DNA from: Nitrospirota bacterium
GTDB taxonomy: Bacteria > Nitrospirota > Thermodesulfovibrionia > Thermodesulfovibrionales > Magnetobacteriaceae
DNA: 23,904 nt
Direction of reading: 5' to 3'
Assembly: GCA_015233265.1 (NCBI GenBank)
Contig: JADFXZ010000004.1
Location: 1-23,904 of the forward strand
Both the position numbers and the translations under genes were made by a program. The notes beneath the pieces were generated by a model. It was not told the DNA's origin and did no database searches. It was given only the letters and a program-made list of their open reading frames with translations. Positions 7,910-15,073 of the stretch are shown here, piece by piece (the stretch's first letter is position 1; each line of letters opens with the position of its first letter).

Positions 7910-8549
7910 ACAAGTGTTTATTAAACAGCTTATTTTCAATTGCGTATCGTACGAGTTCGGCGTTATTTCTCAGTTGGAGTTTTTCCATGATGTTGCTTCT
8001 GTAGGTGTTTATTGTCCTTACGCTTAGTGTCAGCTGTTGCGCTATCTCCTTTGGGGTTCTTCCGGCTACTATCATCTCCATGACGTTGAATTCCCTGTTT
8101 GTAAGGAATTTATATAGGGGCTTGTCTGATTTCCTATCGAGTTCGCAGGCAAGTTTCTCTGCTAACGTAGCGGTTATGTATTTCCCGCCCGCTGCGATTT
8201 TCTTTATGGCGTTTAATAGCTCATCAGGCAGCGCCTTCTTTGTCAAGTAGCCCGATGCGCCTAATTTCAACGATTGTATGGCGTACTCCTCCTCCGGATA
8301 CATGCTGAGCATCAGGACAGGCAGGCCTGGATAATCGTGCTTTATCTGCTCAAGCGTCAGGAGGCCGTTTTTGTCTGGCAGGGAAATATCGAGAATCACA
8401 ACGTTGAATTGTGACTTTTTCAGAGACGCAAGCGCCTCTTGGGAGGTCTCGGCCTCAACGACCGTGTCAATATCCGGCTGCCTGTGCAGTATCTTTATTA
8501 TCCCCTCCCTCACTATGGGATGGTCGTCAACTAATAGTATTTTTATCAT
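7908..8549 (-). CDS. NarL/FixJ-type response regulator
   Basis: DNA-binding output of the two-component pair. At 213 residues: receiver domain 1-120 with acidic pocket Asp8/Asp9, phosphoacceptor Asp54 (VVILDISLPD) and the conserved Lys104 (ASGYLTKK). A linker leads to a LuxR-type helix-turn-helix at about 147-210 (LTNREFNVMEMIVAGRTPKE, then TLSVRTINTYRSNIMEKL). Its start lies inside the kinase gene (23-base overlap), so the two are translationally coupled and near-certain partners. Likely targets are nearby, including the divergent operon from 10246, but that is inference. It ends 21 bases from the convergent glycosyltransferase gene. Confidence 0.95.
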   Translation of the reverse strand: MIKILLVDDHPIVREGIIKILHRQPDIDTVVEAETSQEALASLKKSQFNVVILDISLPDKNGLLTLEQIKHDYPGLPVLMLSMYPEEEYAIQSLKLGASGYLTKKALPDELLNAIKKIAAGGKYITATLAEKLACELDRKSDKPLYKFLTNREFNVMEMIVAGRTPKEIAQQLTLSVRTINTYRSNIMEKLQLRNNAELVRYAIENKLFNKHL

Positions 8550-10014
8550 CTGCTATACCAGGAATAACAATTTTCACGGATGTTCCCACCCCCGCCTTCC
8601 CTTTAATCAAGAGCTGCCATCCACACATGGCAACTCGCTCTCTCATCCCCAGAATCCCCAGGGAACTATTGTCAAATATCTTATGGTCTTCTATTCCAAT
8701 GCCGTCGTCAACTATTTTTATCACAAGTACACCGTCTCTATTATACATAAACGCGTTAACTTTGTTGGCGTTTGCATGGCGGCAGACGTTTGTTATTGCC
8801 TCCTGAAATACGCGAAAAACAGTAGTGGAGGTCTCGGCGCCAAGGCTGCCAAGGGCCGAAGTGGTTTTAGTAGTGTACCTGATGTTGCATTTAATTCCCG
8901 TACGCTGCTCGAATTTTCTTGCCTGCCACTCTATGGCCGCAAGCAGGCCAAGCTGGTCTAATATGCTTGGCCGCAGCTCTGTTGCAATATTGTGCATACG
9001 GTCAATAATTGAGTCGATGGACTTCTCTATGTCGTAGATTTGGGCAATCAGCACTACCCTGTCTGTGGTAGCGTTTGATATGAGCAGTTCATCTATGTCT
9101 ATCTTTAACGAGGTCAGCGACTGCCCAAGCTCATCGTGGAGTTCTCTGGCGATTCTGGTGCGTTCTTTTTCGATAAGCGATTGCAGACGCGTTGCTAATG
9201 ACCGGAGGCGCTGCCTCGATGCCAGGAGTTCGTCTTCGATTGTCCTTCTGTGGGCCAGAGCTTCCTCAAGCCGGTAGTTGGTTTCCCGTTGGAAAGTGGA
9301 GAGAATGCTGCCAATATTCAAGGCCGATATGGTTATGAAAATCCCACGAATCAGGCGCACCGGCAGGTTCGTAACCGAATGGAACCATTCGACGTTGAGT
9401 ATGTTTGACGGGAAAAAATCACCCTTTGGGACGATTAACCCCCCAAGTATGCCGTAGATAAAAAAGGACATGCCCAATATCCAAAACTTATACTTCATGT
9501 TAGCGGCATTCTTTAGATTCTCATCCTCCCTGTAGTAATACATGATAAACCCGGCGCCGGTAAGAAGCGCACCGGTAAGTCCCAAAAAATACCTCGACAG
9601 TATATTGGAGGTAATCAAAAAGTCATCTGAGCGCGCCGAAAATACCGCAATTGCAACAACAATAAAGGCAATTAACCAGATGTCGATAGATAGGGCGCCG
9701 CCCTGTACTTTTCTTATCCCGCGGAAACACATTCTAAGCCCGAAATCCATGACAAAGCAATAGGATACGATGGCAACGCCCCAGCGCGTGTAATCCAGCA
9801 GCGCTGTCCTGCCCTTGATAAGCGCCCACATGTCAAGCCACTCGTTGATGCCGTGCAGTACGCCAAAGAGGCCAAGCATCCAGATAATGCTGCCAATTTT
9901 GTAGATACTATTTGGTTTGCACTGGGTTAAGATGCTGTAGCCCATTATGAAAAACGACAGGCCATAGATAAAATATATTACGTCTAAATCATGCTCAAAA
10001 TGTATATGTGCCAT
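8527..10014 (-). CDS. Membrane-bound NarX-type sensor histidine kinase
   Basis: It has 495 residues. The N-terminal ~240 residues hold about seven hydrophobic segments (roughly 12-30, 41-58, 77-96, 111-127, 140-160, 176-195, 222-240) and no large periplasmic loop. The signal is therefore probably sensed within or close to the membrane. A short coiled coil (about 242-285) leads to a HisKA_3 dimerisation domain with phospho-acceptor His293 in RIARELHDELGQS. The HATPase domain has an N-box with QEAITNVCRHAN (404-415), G1 DDGIG (436-440) and G2 GILGMRER (453-460). All catalytic marks are present. The downstream regulator overlaps it by 23 bases. The gene is divergent from the USP/TSUP operon, with 231 bases between. 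No strong ribosome binding site precedes ATG 10014. The stimulus is not known. Confidence 0.93.
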   Translation of the reverse strand: MAHIHFEHDLDVIYFIYGLSFFIMGYSILTQCKPNSIYKIGSIIWMLGLFGVLHGINEWLDMWALIKGRTALLDYTRWGVAIVSYCFVMDFGLRMCFRGIRKVQGGALSIDIWLIAFIVVAIAVFSARSDDFLITSNILSRYFLGLTGALLTGAGFIMYYYREDENLKNAANMKYKFWILGMSFFIYGILGGLIVPKGDFFPSNILNVEWFHSVTNLPVRLIRGIFITISALNIGSILSTFQRETNYRLEEALAHRRTIEDELLASRQRLRSLATRLQSLIEKERTRIARELHDELGQSLTSLKIDIDELLISNATTDRVVLIAQIYDIEKSIDSIIDRMHNIATELRPSILDQLGLLAAIEWQARKFEQRTGIKCNIRYTTKTTSALGSLGAETSTTVFRVFQEAITNVCRHANANKVNAFMYNRDGVLVIKIVDDGIGIEDHKIFDNSSLGILGMRERVAMCGWQLLIKGKAGVGTSVKIVIPGIADDKNTIS

Positions 10015-10044
10015 ACTGTAACTATTGTAAACGCATGTGCTGGC

Positions 10045-10072
10045 AAATTGCCATAGGCAATTTACCTATGGC
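10045..10072. promoter_or_regulatory. Two overlapping palindromes in the divergent intergenic region
   Basis: AAATTGCC-ATA-GGCAATTT (10045-10063) is a perfect 8-bp inverted repeat. GCCATAGG-caattta-CCTATGGC (10050-10072) is a second perfect 8-bp inverted repeat sharing half its bases with the first, so the two structures exclude each other. The site lies 30-60 bases upstream of the kinase start and upstream of the plus-strand promoter. An operator for a dimeric regulator, possibly the NarL-type protein, or a structured leader of the kinase mRNA are both possible. Confidence 0.5.
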
Positions 10073-10113
10073 CGGTAAGCAATTCAATTGTAAAGAATAC
10101 ATATCTTTGCGTG

Positions 10114-10143
10114 TTGATATATGGTTGTTATTACCAATATGAT
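10114..10143 (+). promoter_or_regulatory. Likely sigma-70 promoter of the USP/TSUP/PEPS-like operon
   Basis: TTGATA (10114-10119) and TATGAT (10138-10143), each matching the consensus at five of six positions, are 18 bases apart. The predicted start near 10150 gives a leader of about 95 bases before the TTG start at 10246. The promoter sits just downstream of the overlapping palindromes. Confidence 0.5.
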
Positions 10144-10152
10144 AAAGACAAA

Positions 10153-10183
10153 TCTTGCGGCCAACCCCAAAGCCGCATCAAGA
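10153..10183 (+). promoter_or_regulatory. Leader hairpin upstream of the USP-like gene
   Basis: TCTTG-CGGC (10153-10161) pairs with GCCG-CAT-CAAGA (10172-10183) to give nine base pairs with a three-base bulge and a ten-base loop. It would form at the very 5' end of the mRNA from the predicted promoter. It is followed by purine-rich sequence, not a T-run, so it is more likely a stabilising or regulatory leader structure than a terminator. Confidence 0.4.
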
Positions 10184-10245
10184 CGTAAGAGGTGGCAAGA
10201 TATTCCGGTTATAACGATTAAGCAGGGCAGCACAGGAGATAAGCG

Positions 10246-10863
10246 TTGAAAAGGATAATAGTAATTGACAACCAGTGGGAGATGGACTCACCGGTGCTGA
10301 AATATGCGCTGAAGGCGTCAAAGGCCGCCGACACTGAAATAATAGGTATATTGCCAGCCAGTACGACAGACAGGGCACAGGTGAACAAGTTAATGAAACT
10401 GTTGAACTCTGCCACAGAGATTCTTGCCTCTGAAGGGGTTACTTGCAGCTCATATGTCGTGGGTACGGACGCTGAGGAGTTCATAAGTAAGCTCAAGGGG
10501 TTTATGCCGGCAAGCCTTATATTGGCAGGCGACAGCGCGTTAAGTGTGCTCAAGAAAAATGGAATAACCCTTGAGTTGCTGAAAAAAGAGTTTGCATGTC
10601 CGGTAACAACAGCCCGTGCCCTTGAGTCAGTCCCTGAAAAAAACGGCAAAGACATAAACTGGGGCATGTTCGTGGTTTATGCCATTGGATCATTAATAAT
10701 GTACGGCATATTTTTCCCTAAGATTGTAACGCTTAACGAACGGCTGTTTATGACGATGACAATCAATGGTGCCGCCGCCATCATAGCCGTAGTTGTTATC
10801 CATGCCTGGGTATGGGGAAATACGGTACATATTTTGCCAAAGATGTTTAAACTTGAGAAATAG
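10246..10863 (+). CDS. USP-like domain fused to two membrane helices
   Basis: 205 residues, TTG start chosen because AGGAG lies at 10234-10238, seven bases upstream, and because the first strand (KRIIVIDNQ) begins there. Residues 1-125 read like an alpha/beta universal-stress-protein fold: strand, helix 15-27 (VLKYALKASKAAD), strand EIIGIL, a helix with an SATEILASEG segment, SLILAGDS (90-97), and a closing CPVTTAR. The usual ATP-binding G-2x-G-9x-GS pattern is not clear, so nucleotide binding is uncertain. Two hydrophobic helices follow (about 140-157 and 170-190) and a short basic end, so the domain should be tethered to the inner membrane. The TSUP permease gene follows after 72 bases, which suggests a regulatory or accessory role for that permease. 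The USP call is moderate. Confidence 0.65.
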   Translation: MKRIIVIDNQWEMDSPVLKYALKASKAADTEIIGILPASTTDRAQVNKLMKLLNSATEILASEGVTCSSYVVGTDAEEFISKLKGFMPASLILAGDSALSVLKKNGITLELLKKEFACPVTTARALESVPEKNGKDINWGMFVVYAIGSLIMYGIFFPKIVTLNERLFMTMTINGAAAIIAVVVIHAWVWGNTVHILPKMFKLEK

Positions 10864-10935
10864 GGATGAGCATACTGGATAAATATAGATAAATATAATA
10901 GGGGGCTTTTTAAAGTTGCTTGGAGGACTTATTAA

Positions 10936-12024
10936 ATGGTAGATGCACATATCATAGAGAATGCAAACATAATGACGCAGATTTTCGACGCACATCCATG
11001 GTATATGCTGGGCGTGGTGGTGCTTGGTTTCATAGGTGGAACAATCTCAGGGTTTATAGGCTCTGGCGGGGCATTTTTGATGACCCCCGGCATGATGAAC
11101 CTCGGCGTTCCCGGCGTCATAGCGGTCTCAAGTAACATTGCCCATAAGTTTGGAAAGGCTATGATGGGCTCGAAAAAACACAGCGAATTGGGTAATGTAG
11201 ACAGAAAGCTGGGTTTTTGCCTCTTGATTACAGCTGCCGCGGGGATAAGCCTTGCGGTGTTTGTCAACAAGTACTTCTTTGATAAGATGGGCAAGGACGG
11301 CTCAGACCTCTACGTAAGTACCTTCTTTGTCATTGTCCTTAGTATAATAGGCTCGTTCATGCTTAAAGACGCCATGAGGTCAAAGAGAGAGCCTGGCACA
11401 GGGCCCTCCGATAAACTATTAAAGATATCGCGAAGATTTCAGCTGCCGCCCATGATACACTTTAAGACAGCTAAAGTTGACATCTCCCTTGCCGCCCTGC
11501 TTGTGGTTGGATTAGCCACGGGTTATATGGCGGGGACAATTGGCGTAGGAGGGTTTATAGGCGTACCGGCGATGATTTACCTGTTTGGGGTTCCAACGGC
11601 GGTAGCCGCTGGCACGGAACTGTTTCTGGCCGTGTTTACAGGTGGATGGGGTACGTTTAGCTACGCCCTTCATGGTTATGTCGATTTAAGGCTGGTACTT
11701 TTGCTTTACGTTGGTTCATTGCCGGGGATATATTTTGGGGCGGTGGGGACGAAAGTAGTAAAAGAACTATATATCAGAATGGTAACGGCGGTGCTGATTC
11801 TCCTGTGCGTCGTATCGAGATTATTTGCGATACCAGTTAACTGCAAAAACTTAAAACTTATAGACATGGGTAAAGGCACAATTGAGCTATTTGAGATGGG
11901 CAGCAAGATATTTCTCTTTGGCAGCGGCCTTGTTGCCACATTTTTAATCCTCTTCTGGACATTTCGGGCAAAGGCCAAAGAGAAACATCCGGTGGAAGTC
12001 AGTTACTCCGGCAGCGTGGAATAG
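10936..12024 (+). CDS. TauE/SafE (TSUP) family membrane permease
   Basis: It has 362 residues with about eight hydrophobic helices in two homologous halves. Each half starts with a family-type glycine motif: GFIGGTISGFIGSGGAFLMT (31-50) and GLATGYMAGTIGVGGFIGVP in the second half, each followed by a stretch ending in a helix with small residues. Family members move organic or inorganic sulfur anions (sulfite, sulfoacetate, thiosulfate, taurine-related) or other small anions across the inner membrane. The substrate here cannot be read. A cytosolic linker with KREPGTGPSDKLLKISRR separates the halves. ATG 10936 has GGAGG (10922-10926) upstream. It sits between the USP-like membrane protein and the receiver gene (26 bases downstream), clearly one operon. 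Confidence 0.88.
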   Translation: MVDAHIIENANIMTQIFDAHPWYMLGVVVLGFIGGTISGFIGSGGAFLMTPGMMNLGVPGVIAVSSNIAHKFGKAMMGSKKHSELGNVDRKLGFCLLITAAAGISLAVFVNKYFFDKMGKDGSDLYVSTFFVIVLSIIGSFMLKDAMRSKREPGTGPSDKLLKISRRFQLPPMIHFKTAKVDISLAALLVVGLATGYMAGTIGVGGFIGVPAMIYLFGVPTAVAAGTELFLAVFTGGWGTFSYALHGYVDLRLVLLLYVGSLPGIYFGAVGTKVVKELYIRMVTAVLILLCVVSRLFAIPVNCKNLKLIDMGKGTIELFEMGSKIFLFGSGLVATFLILFWTFRAKAKEKHPVEVSYSGSVE

Positions 12025-12050
12025 CAGGGCAAATAGAGGAGAAATTAACA

Positions 12051-12458
12051 TTGATAGAAGATAAATGCCGTCTGATGGTGGTTGATGACGAGACAATTGT
12101 GTGCAAGCGCCTCAAGCAGATTATGGAAAAGGCGGGGTTTGAGGTGTCGGTCTTTAGCGACGGTATGCACGCCATAGAAGAGATGGACAGGACTCCCTAT
12201 GATATTATCGTAACCGACATGGCAATGGAAGGCGTGGATGGGATGATGGTGCTTGAGTCGGCAAGGCAGAAAAATCCTTTGGCAAGGGTTATTATACTGA
12301 CAGGCTTTGCCGAGACGGAGATGGTCAGAGAGGCCTTCAGAAAAGGGGTCTTTGACGTTATATCCAAGCCGGTGGCAATCGATGACATTAAACAAGCCAT
12401 TGGCAGGGCTAAGCGGCAGCTCGACGAATCGAGACAACCGGCCCTTGCCGTAAATTAA
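12051..12458 (+). CDS. Stand-alone receiver-domain protein (CheY-like)
   Basis: 135 residues, a single receiver domain with no output domain: acidic pocket Asp12/Asp13 (LMVVDDE), phosphoacceptor Asp56 (IIVTDMAMEGVDG), Thr/Ser position in LTGFAE, and Lys106 (VISKPV). The start is TTG 12051, supported by GAGGAG at 12036-12041. The next in-frame Met would cut off the first beta strand. It ends 14 bases before the first PEPS-like gene. A receiver without an effector inside a transport/phosphotransferase operon suggests control by protein contact, possibly with the PEPS-like proteins or the permease. Whether the kinase at 8527-10014 phosphorylates it is not known. Confidence 0.92.
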   Translation: MIEDKCRLMVVDDETIVCKRLKQIMEKAGFEVSVFSDGMHAIEEMDRTPYDIIVTDMAMEGVDGMMVLESARQKNPLARVIILTGFAETEMVREAFRKGVFDVISKPVAIDDIKQAIGRAKRQLDESRQPALAVN

Positions 12459-12472
12459 TCAGGTGATAAGAC

Positions 12473-15073
12473 ATGAATAGTGTGATGCAGAGACTCTTTG
12501 GGGCATTTTCAAAAAAGGAGCCGACCCACGAGGTCAGCCAATCTGACGTCCGGCTGTCGTTACGGGTTGTATATAACCGTTTTCGACAGCTTCTGAACAC
12601 CAATAACCATGCCCTTGAGATTATGGCCGACATGGGGAATAAACTTGGCGGCAATTATATCTTTGACATTAACTATATAAAGAAATCCTACACTGAGTTC
12701 TCAGATACCCTGTTTCAGTCCATCTACAACCTAAACGCCCTTTCAGAAAACAAATATTTATACCTCCACAGGGTATTTGAAAGGATAAATACACAGGTTA
12801 ACAGGATACTTCAGGATAAACCGGCCGCTGATTTAAAGGAAACAGTGATGTCTTACAAGCAAATCACATGGGAAATGGCGGACGAGGTTGGGGGGAAAAA
12901 CGCTGCTGTGGCCGAGCTTGGCAACTATCTGAAGCTCAACATCCCTGAGGGCTTTGCAATAACGGCGGGGGCGTTTAGGGAGTTTATCGAGTACAACCAC
13001 ATTGACGACAAGATTGAATCGCTGCGGAAAGAATTCGAGTTGGGCGGCAATGGCGTCGATGGCGCTTTTTTTGACAAGGCTCGACAGATAATCAGAAACG
13101 GCCAGCTGCCACAGCAGCTTGAGGCCGCTGTTAATAATGCCCTTTTGAAGTTAAACGTCGGCGGCAGTAGGCCCCTGGCCGTAAGGAGCAGCGCGCAGAA
13201 GGAGGACTCGGACGTGTCATTTGCCGGACAGTTCGAATCTGTACTGAACGTGCCAGCCAATTTAACAAGCATCAGCGAGGCCTATAAGAGGGTGCTGGCC
13301 AGTCTCTACAGTCCCGAGGTTGCAGCCTATCAAAGCCATGCACACGCGGAAGACGACGCAATGATGACCACCATGAGCGTTGGATGCATCAAAATGGTTG
13401 ATTCACGCATTGGCGGCGTCATGTATTCGATTGACCCCAATGACATTGACAGGGATGTTGTCATTATAAGCGGCAGCTGGGGGCTTGGGACAACGGTTGC
13501 GGAGGGCAGCGTTGACGCTGATGTTTATGTTGTACAGAAGAATGAACCCTTTAATATTATAGAGCGAAAAATCGGTGACAAGGCGGAAATGGATGTAAAC
13601 GGCACAACCGGCGGGATAGTAAAAGTACCAGTTGCGCAATCAGACAGAGTGACTCAGTGCCTGAGCGACACTCAAATAAGAGAACTCGCACGACACGCGG
13701 TAATGATAGAGCATTACTTTAAAAAACCCCAGGACATAGAATGGACTTTCAACGACAAGAAGGAGTTGTTCTTTTTGCAGAGCAGACCGCTGAGGTATTC
13801 AGCCAAGCCCATTAGAGCGCCTAAGGAGACGATTTCCGCCAGCCTGCAAAAATATGAGGTTATCATGGAGCGGCAAGGGATAATTGGCTGTCGCGGCATA
13901 GGGGCAGGCAAGGTATTTCACCTCAGGCACATGGAAGACCTGAAGGATTTCAAATGCGGCTCGGTGCTTGTTGCCAAACACGACTCGTCCCAGTTCATAA
14001 AGATTATGCCCAAGGCCGCCGCAATAATTACAGAGATAGGGACACCTACCAGCCATATGGCAAATATTGCGAGGGAGTTCCGTGTGCCAACCATCGTAAA
14101 TGCCGGCATAGCAACCAGTATGCTGCAAGACGGGCAAGAAATTACAGTTGACGCAGAAGATAACAAGGTATATGCCGGGAAAGTAAAAGAACTTCTCAGA
14201 TATAATATTACAGAGGATATTGACCTGACACAGGAGAAAGAGTTTAAGATTTTAAAGAAGATACTGAGGTATATGGCTCCTCTGAACCTTACAGACCCGG
14301 GCAGTTTCTCAGCCGAGGCTTGTCAGACTTTTCACGACATTCTCAGGTTTATACATGAAAAGGCAATAGAAGAGTTGACCACAAATACAAGCCGCTACAA
14401 GGAAATCCTGCATGACAAGGCAGCCGTGAGGCTCGATATTCCAGCCCCGATAGATATTTGCGTAATAGACATTGGGGGTGGGCTTATAGGGGGCAACGCT
14501 GAGGCCCGGCGGCAACAGATTGCCTCAATCCCCTTTCAGGCCATTGTAGAGGGCATGAGCTGTCCATACATCTGGAACTGGCAGTCATCAGATTCCATCG
14601 CCATGCCGGTGTCACATAAAAAACACATGCCGTCAGCTTTATGTTTTGATGGTGATAGTGTTGCCGTGGTGTCACAGGACTACGTTAATCTGACAATCAG
14701 GTCTGGCAAGCAGGGCAATAGTTTTAATATGCTGGATTGTTACTGCGGCGAAAATGTAAAGGACAACCATGTCTATTATAGATTTACTGGGGCAGCACCC
14801 GGCAATTTGCCAAATACTACAGGAAACTCAGGCAAAGCCCAGCTTATAGCCGATATACTAAGAGAGCTGGACATGAGAGTCAGCACAAAGGGCGGTATAG
14901 TCCTTGCCCGTGCTGACAACATTAGCCGTCTGGAGATGGAGATACTCCTGAATTATTTAGGAAGGCTGATCGCTTACGCATGGCACTTCGATGCCATCGA
15001 ATGTAACGACCAGACAATACGCCACTATGCCACAAACTTCCTCGTAGGAAAATACGATTTAAGACAAGCATGA
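12473..15073 (+). CDS. PEP synthase-like protein with a novel C-terminal domain (copy 1)
   Basis: It has 866 residues. Residues 1-115 are helical and unfamiliar. The ATP-grasp PPDK_N domain runs about 125-445: GGKNAAVAELG (140-150), PEGFAIT (158-164), VRSSAQKEDSDVSFAGQ (237-253), and QDIEWTFNDKKELFFLQSRP (420-439). The swivelling phosphohistidine domain spans about 465-575, with His528 in GTPTSHMANIAREFRVPTIV. In PEP synthase and PPDK a PEP/pyruvate TIM barrel should follow. Here about 290 residues of another domain stand in its place, with HDILRFIHE (621-629), VIDIGGG (664-670) and DCYCGEN (755-761). ATP-dependent phosphorylation of His528 is plausible; the final acceptor is unknown. The gene overlaps its paralogue by ATGA. 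AGGTGA lies ahead of ATG 12473. Confidence 0.85.
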   Translation: MNSVMQRLFGAFSKKEPTHEVSQSDVRLSLRVVYNRFRQLLNTNNHALEIMADMGNKLGGNYIFDINYIKKSYTEFSDTLFQSIYNLNALSENKYLYLHRVFERINTQVNRILQDKPAADLKETVMSYKQITWEMADEVGGKNAAVAELGNYLKLNIPEGFAITAGAFREFIEYNHIDDKIESLRKEFELGGNGVDGAFFDKARQIIRNGQLPQQLEAAVNNALLKLNVGGSRPLAVRSSAQKEDSDVSFAGQFESVLNVPANLTSISEAYKRVLASLYSPEVAAYQSHAHAEDDAMMTTMSVGCIKMVDSRIGGVMYSIDPNDIDRDVVIISGSWGLGTTVAEGSVDADVYVVQKNEPFNIIERKIGDKAEMDVNGTTGGIVKVPVAQSDRVTQCLSDTQIRELARHAVMIEHYFKKPQDIEWTFNDKKELFFLQSRPLRYSAKPIRAPKETISASLQKYEVIMERQGIIGCRGIGAGKVFHLRHMEDLKDFKCGSVLVAKHDSSQFIKIMPKAAAIITEIGTPTSHMANIAREFRVPTIVNAGIATSMLQDGQEITVDAEDNKVYAGKVKELLRYNITEDIDLTQEKEFKILKKILRYMAPLNLTDPGSFSAEACQTFHDILRFIHEKAIEELTTNTSRYKEILHDKAAVRLDIPAPIDICVIDIGGGLIGGNAEARRQQIASIPFQAIVEGMSCPYIWNWQSSDSIAMPVSHKKHMPSALCFDGDSVAVVSQDYVNLTIRSGKQGNSFNMLDCYCGENVKDNHVYYRFTGAAPGNLPNTTGNSGKAQLIADILRELDMRVSTKGGIVLARADNISRLEMEILLNYLGRLIAYAWHFDAIECNDQTIRHYATNFLVGKYDLRQA

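Noticed and set aside
7313..7939. 208-codon minus-strand frame
   Set aside because: Antisense to the glycosyltransferase, whose EX7E motif and frame are clear. Its Ser/Ala/Thr-rich composition is typical of an antisense frame.
8371..8961. 196-codon plus-strand frame
   Set aside because: Lies opposite the kinase and response regulator genes, which have complete conserved motifs. No ribosome binding site.
10864..10935. TATAAT-like word and short direct repeat ATAAATATAGATAAATATA before the TSUP gene
   Set aside because: A -10-like word is present but no -35 at a suitable distance. The tight spacing favours read-through from the upstream promoter.
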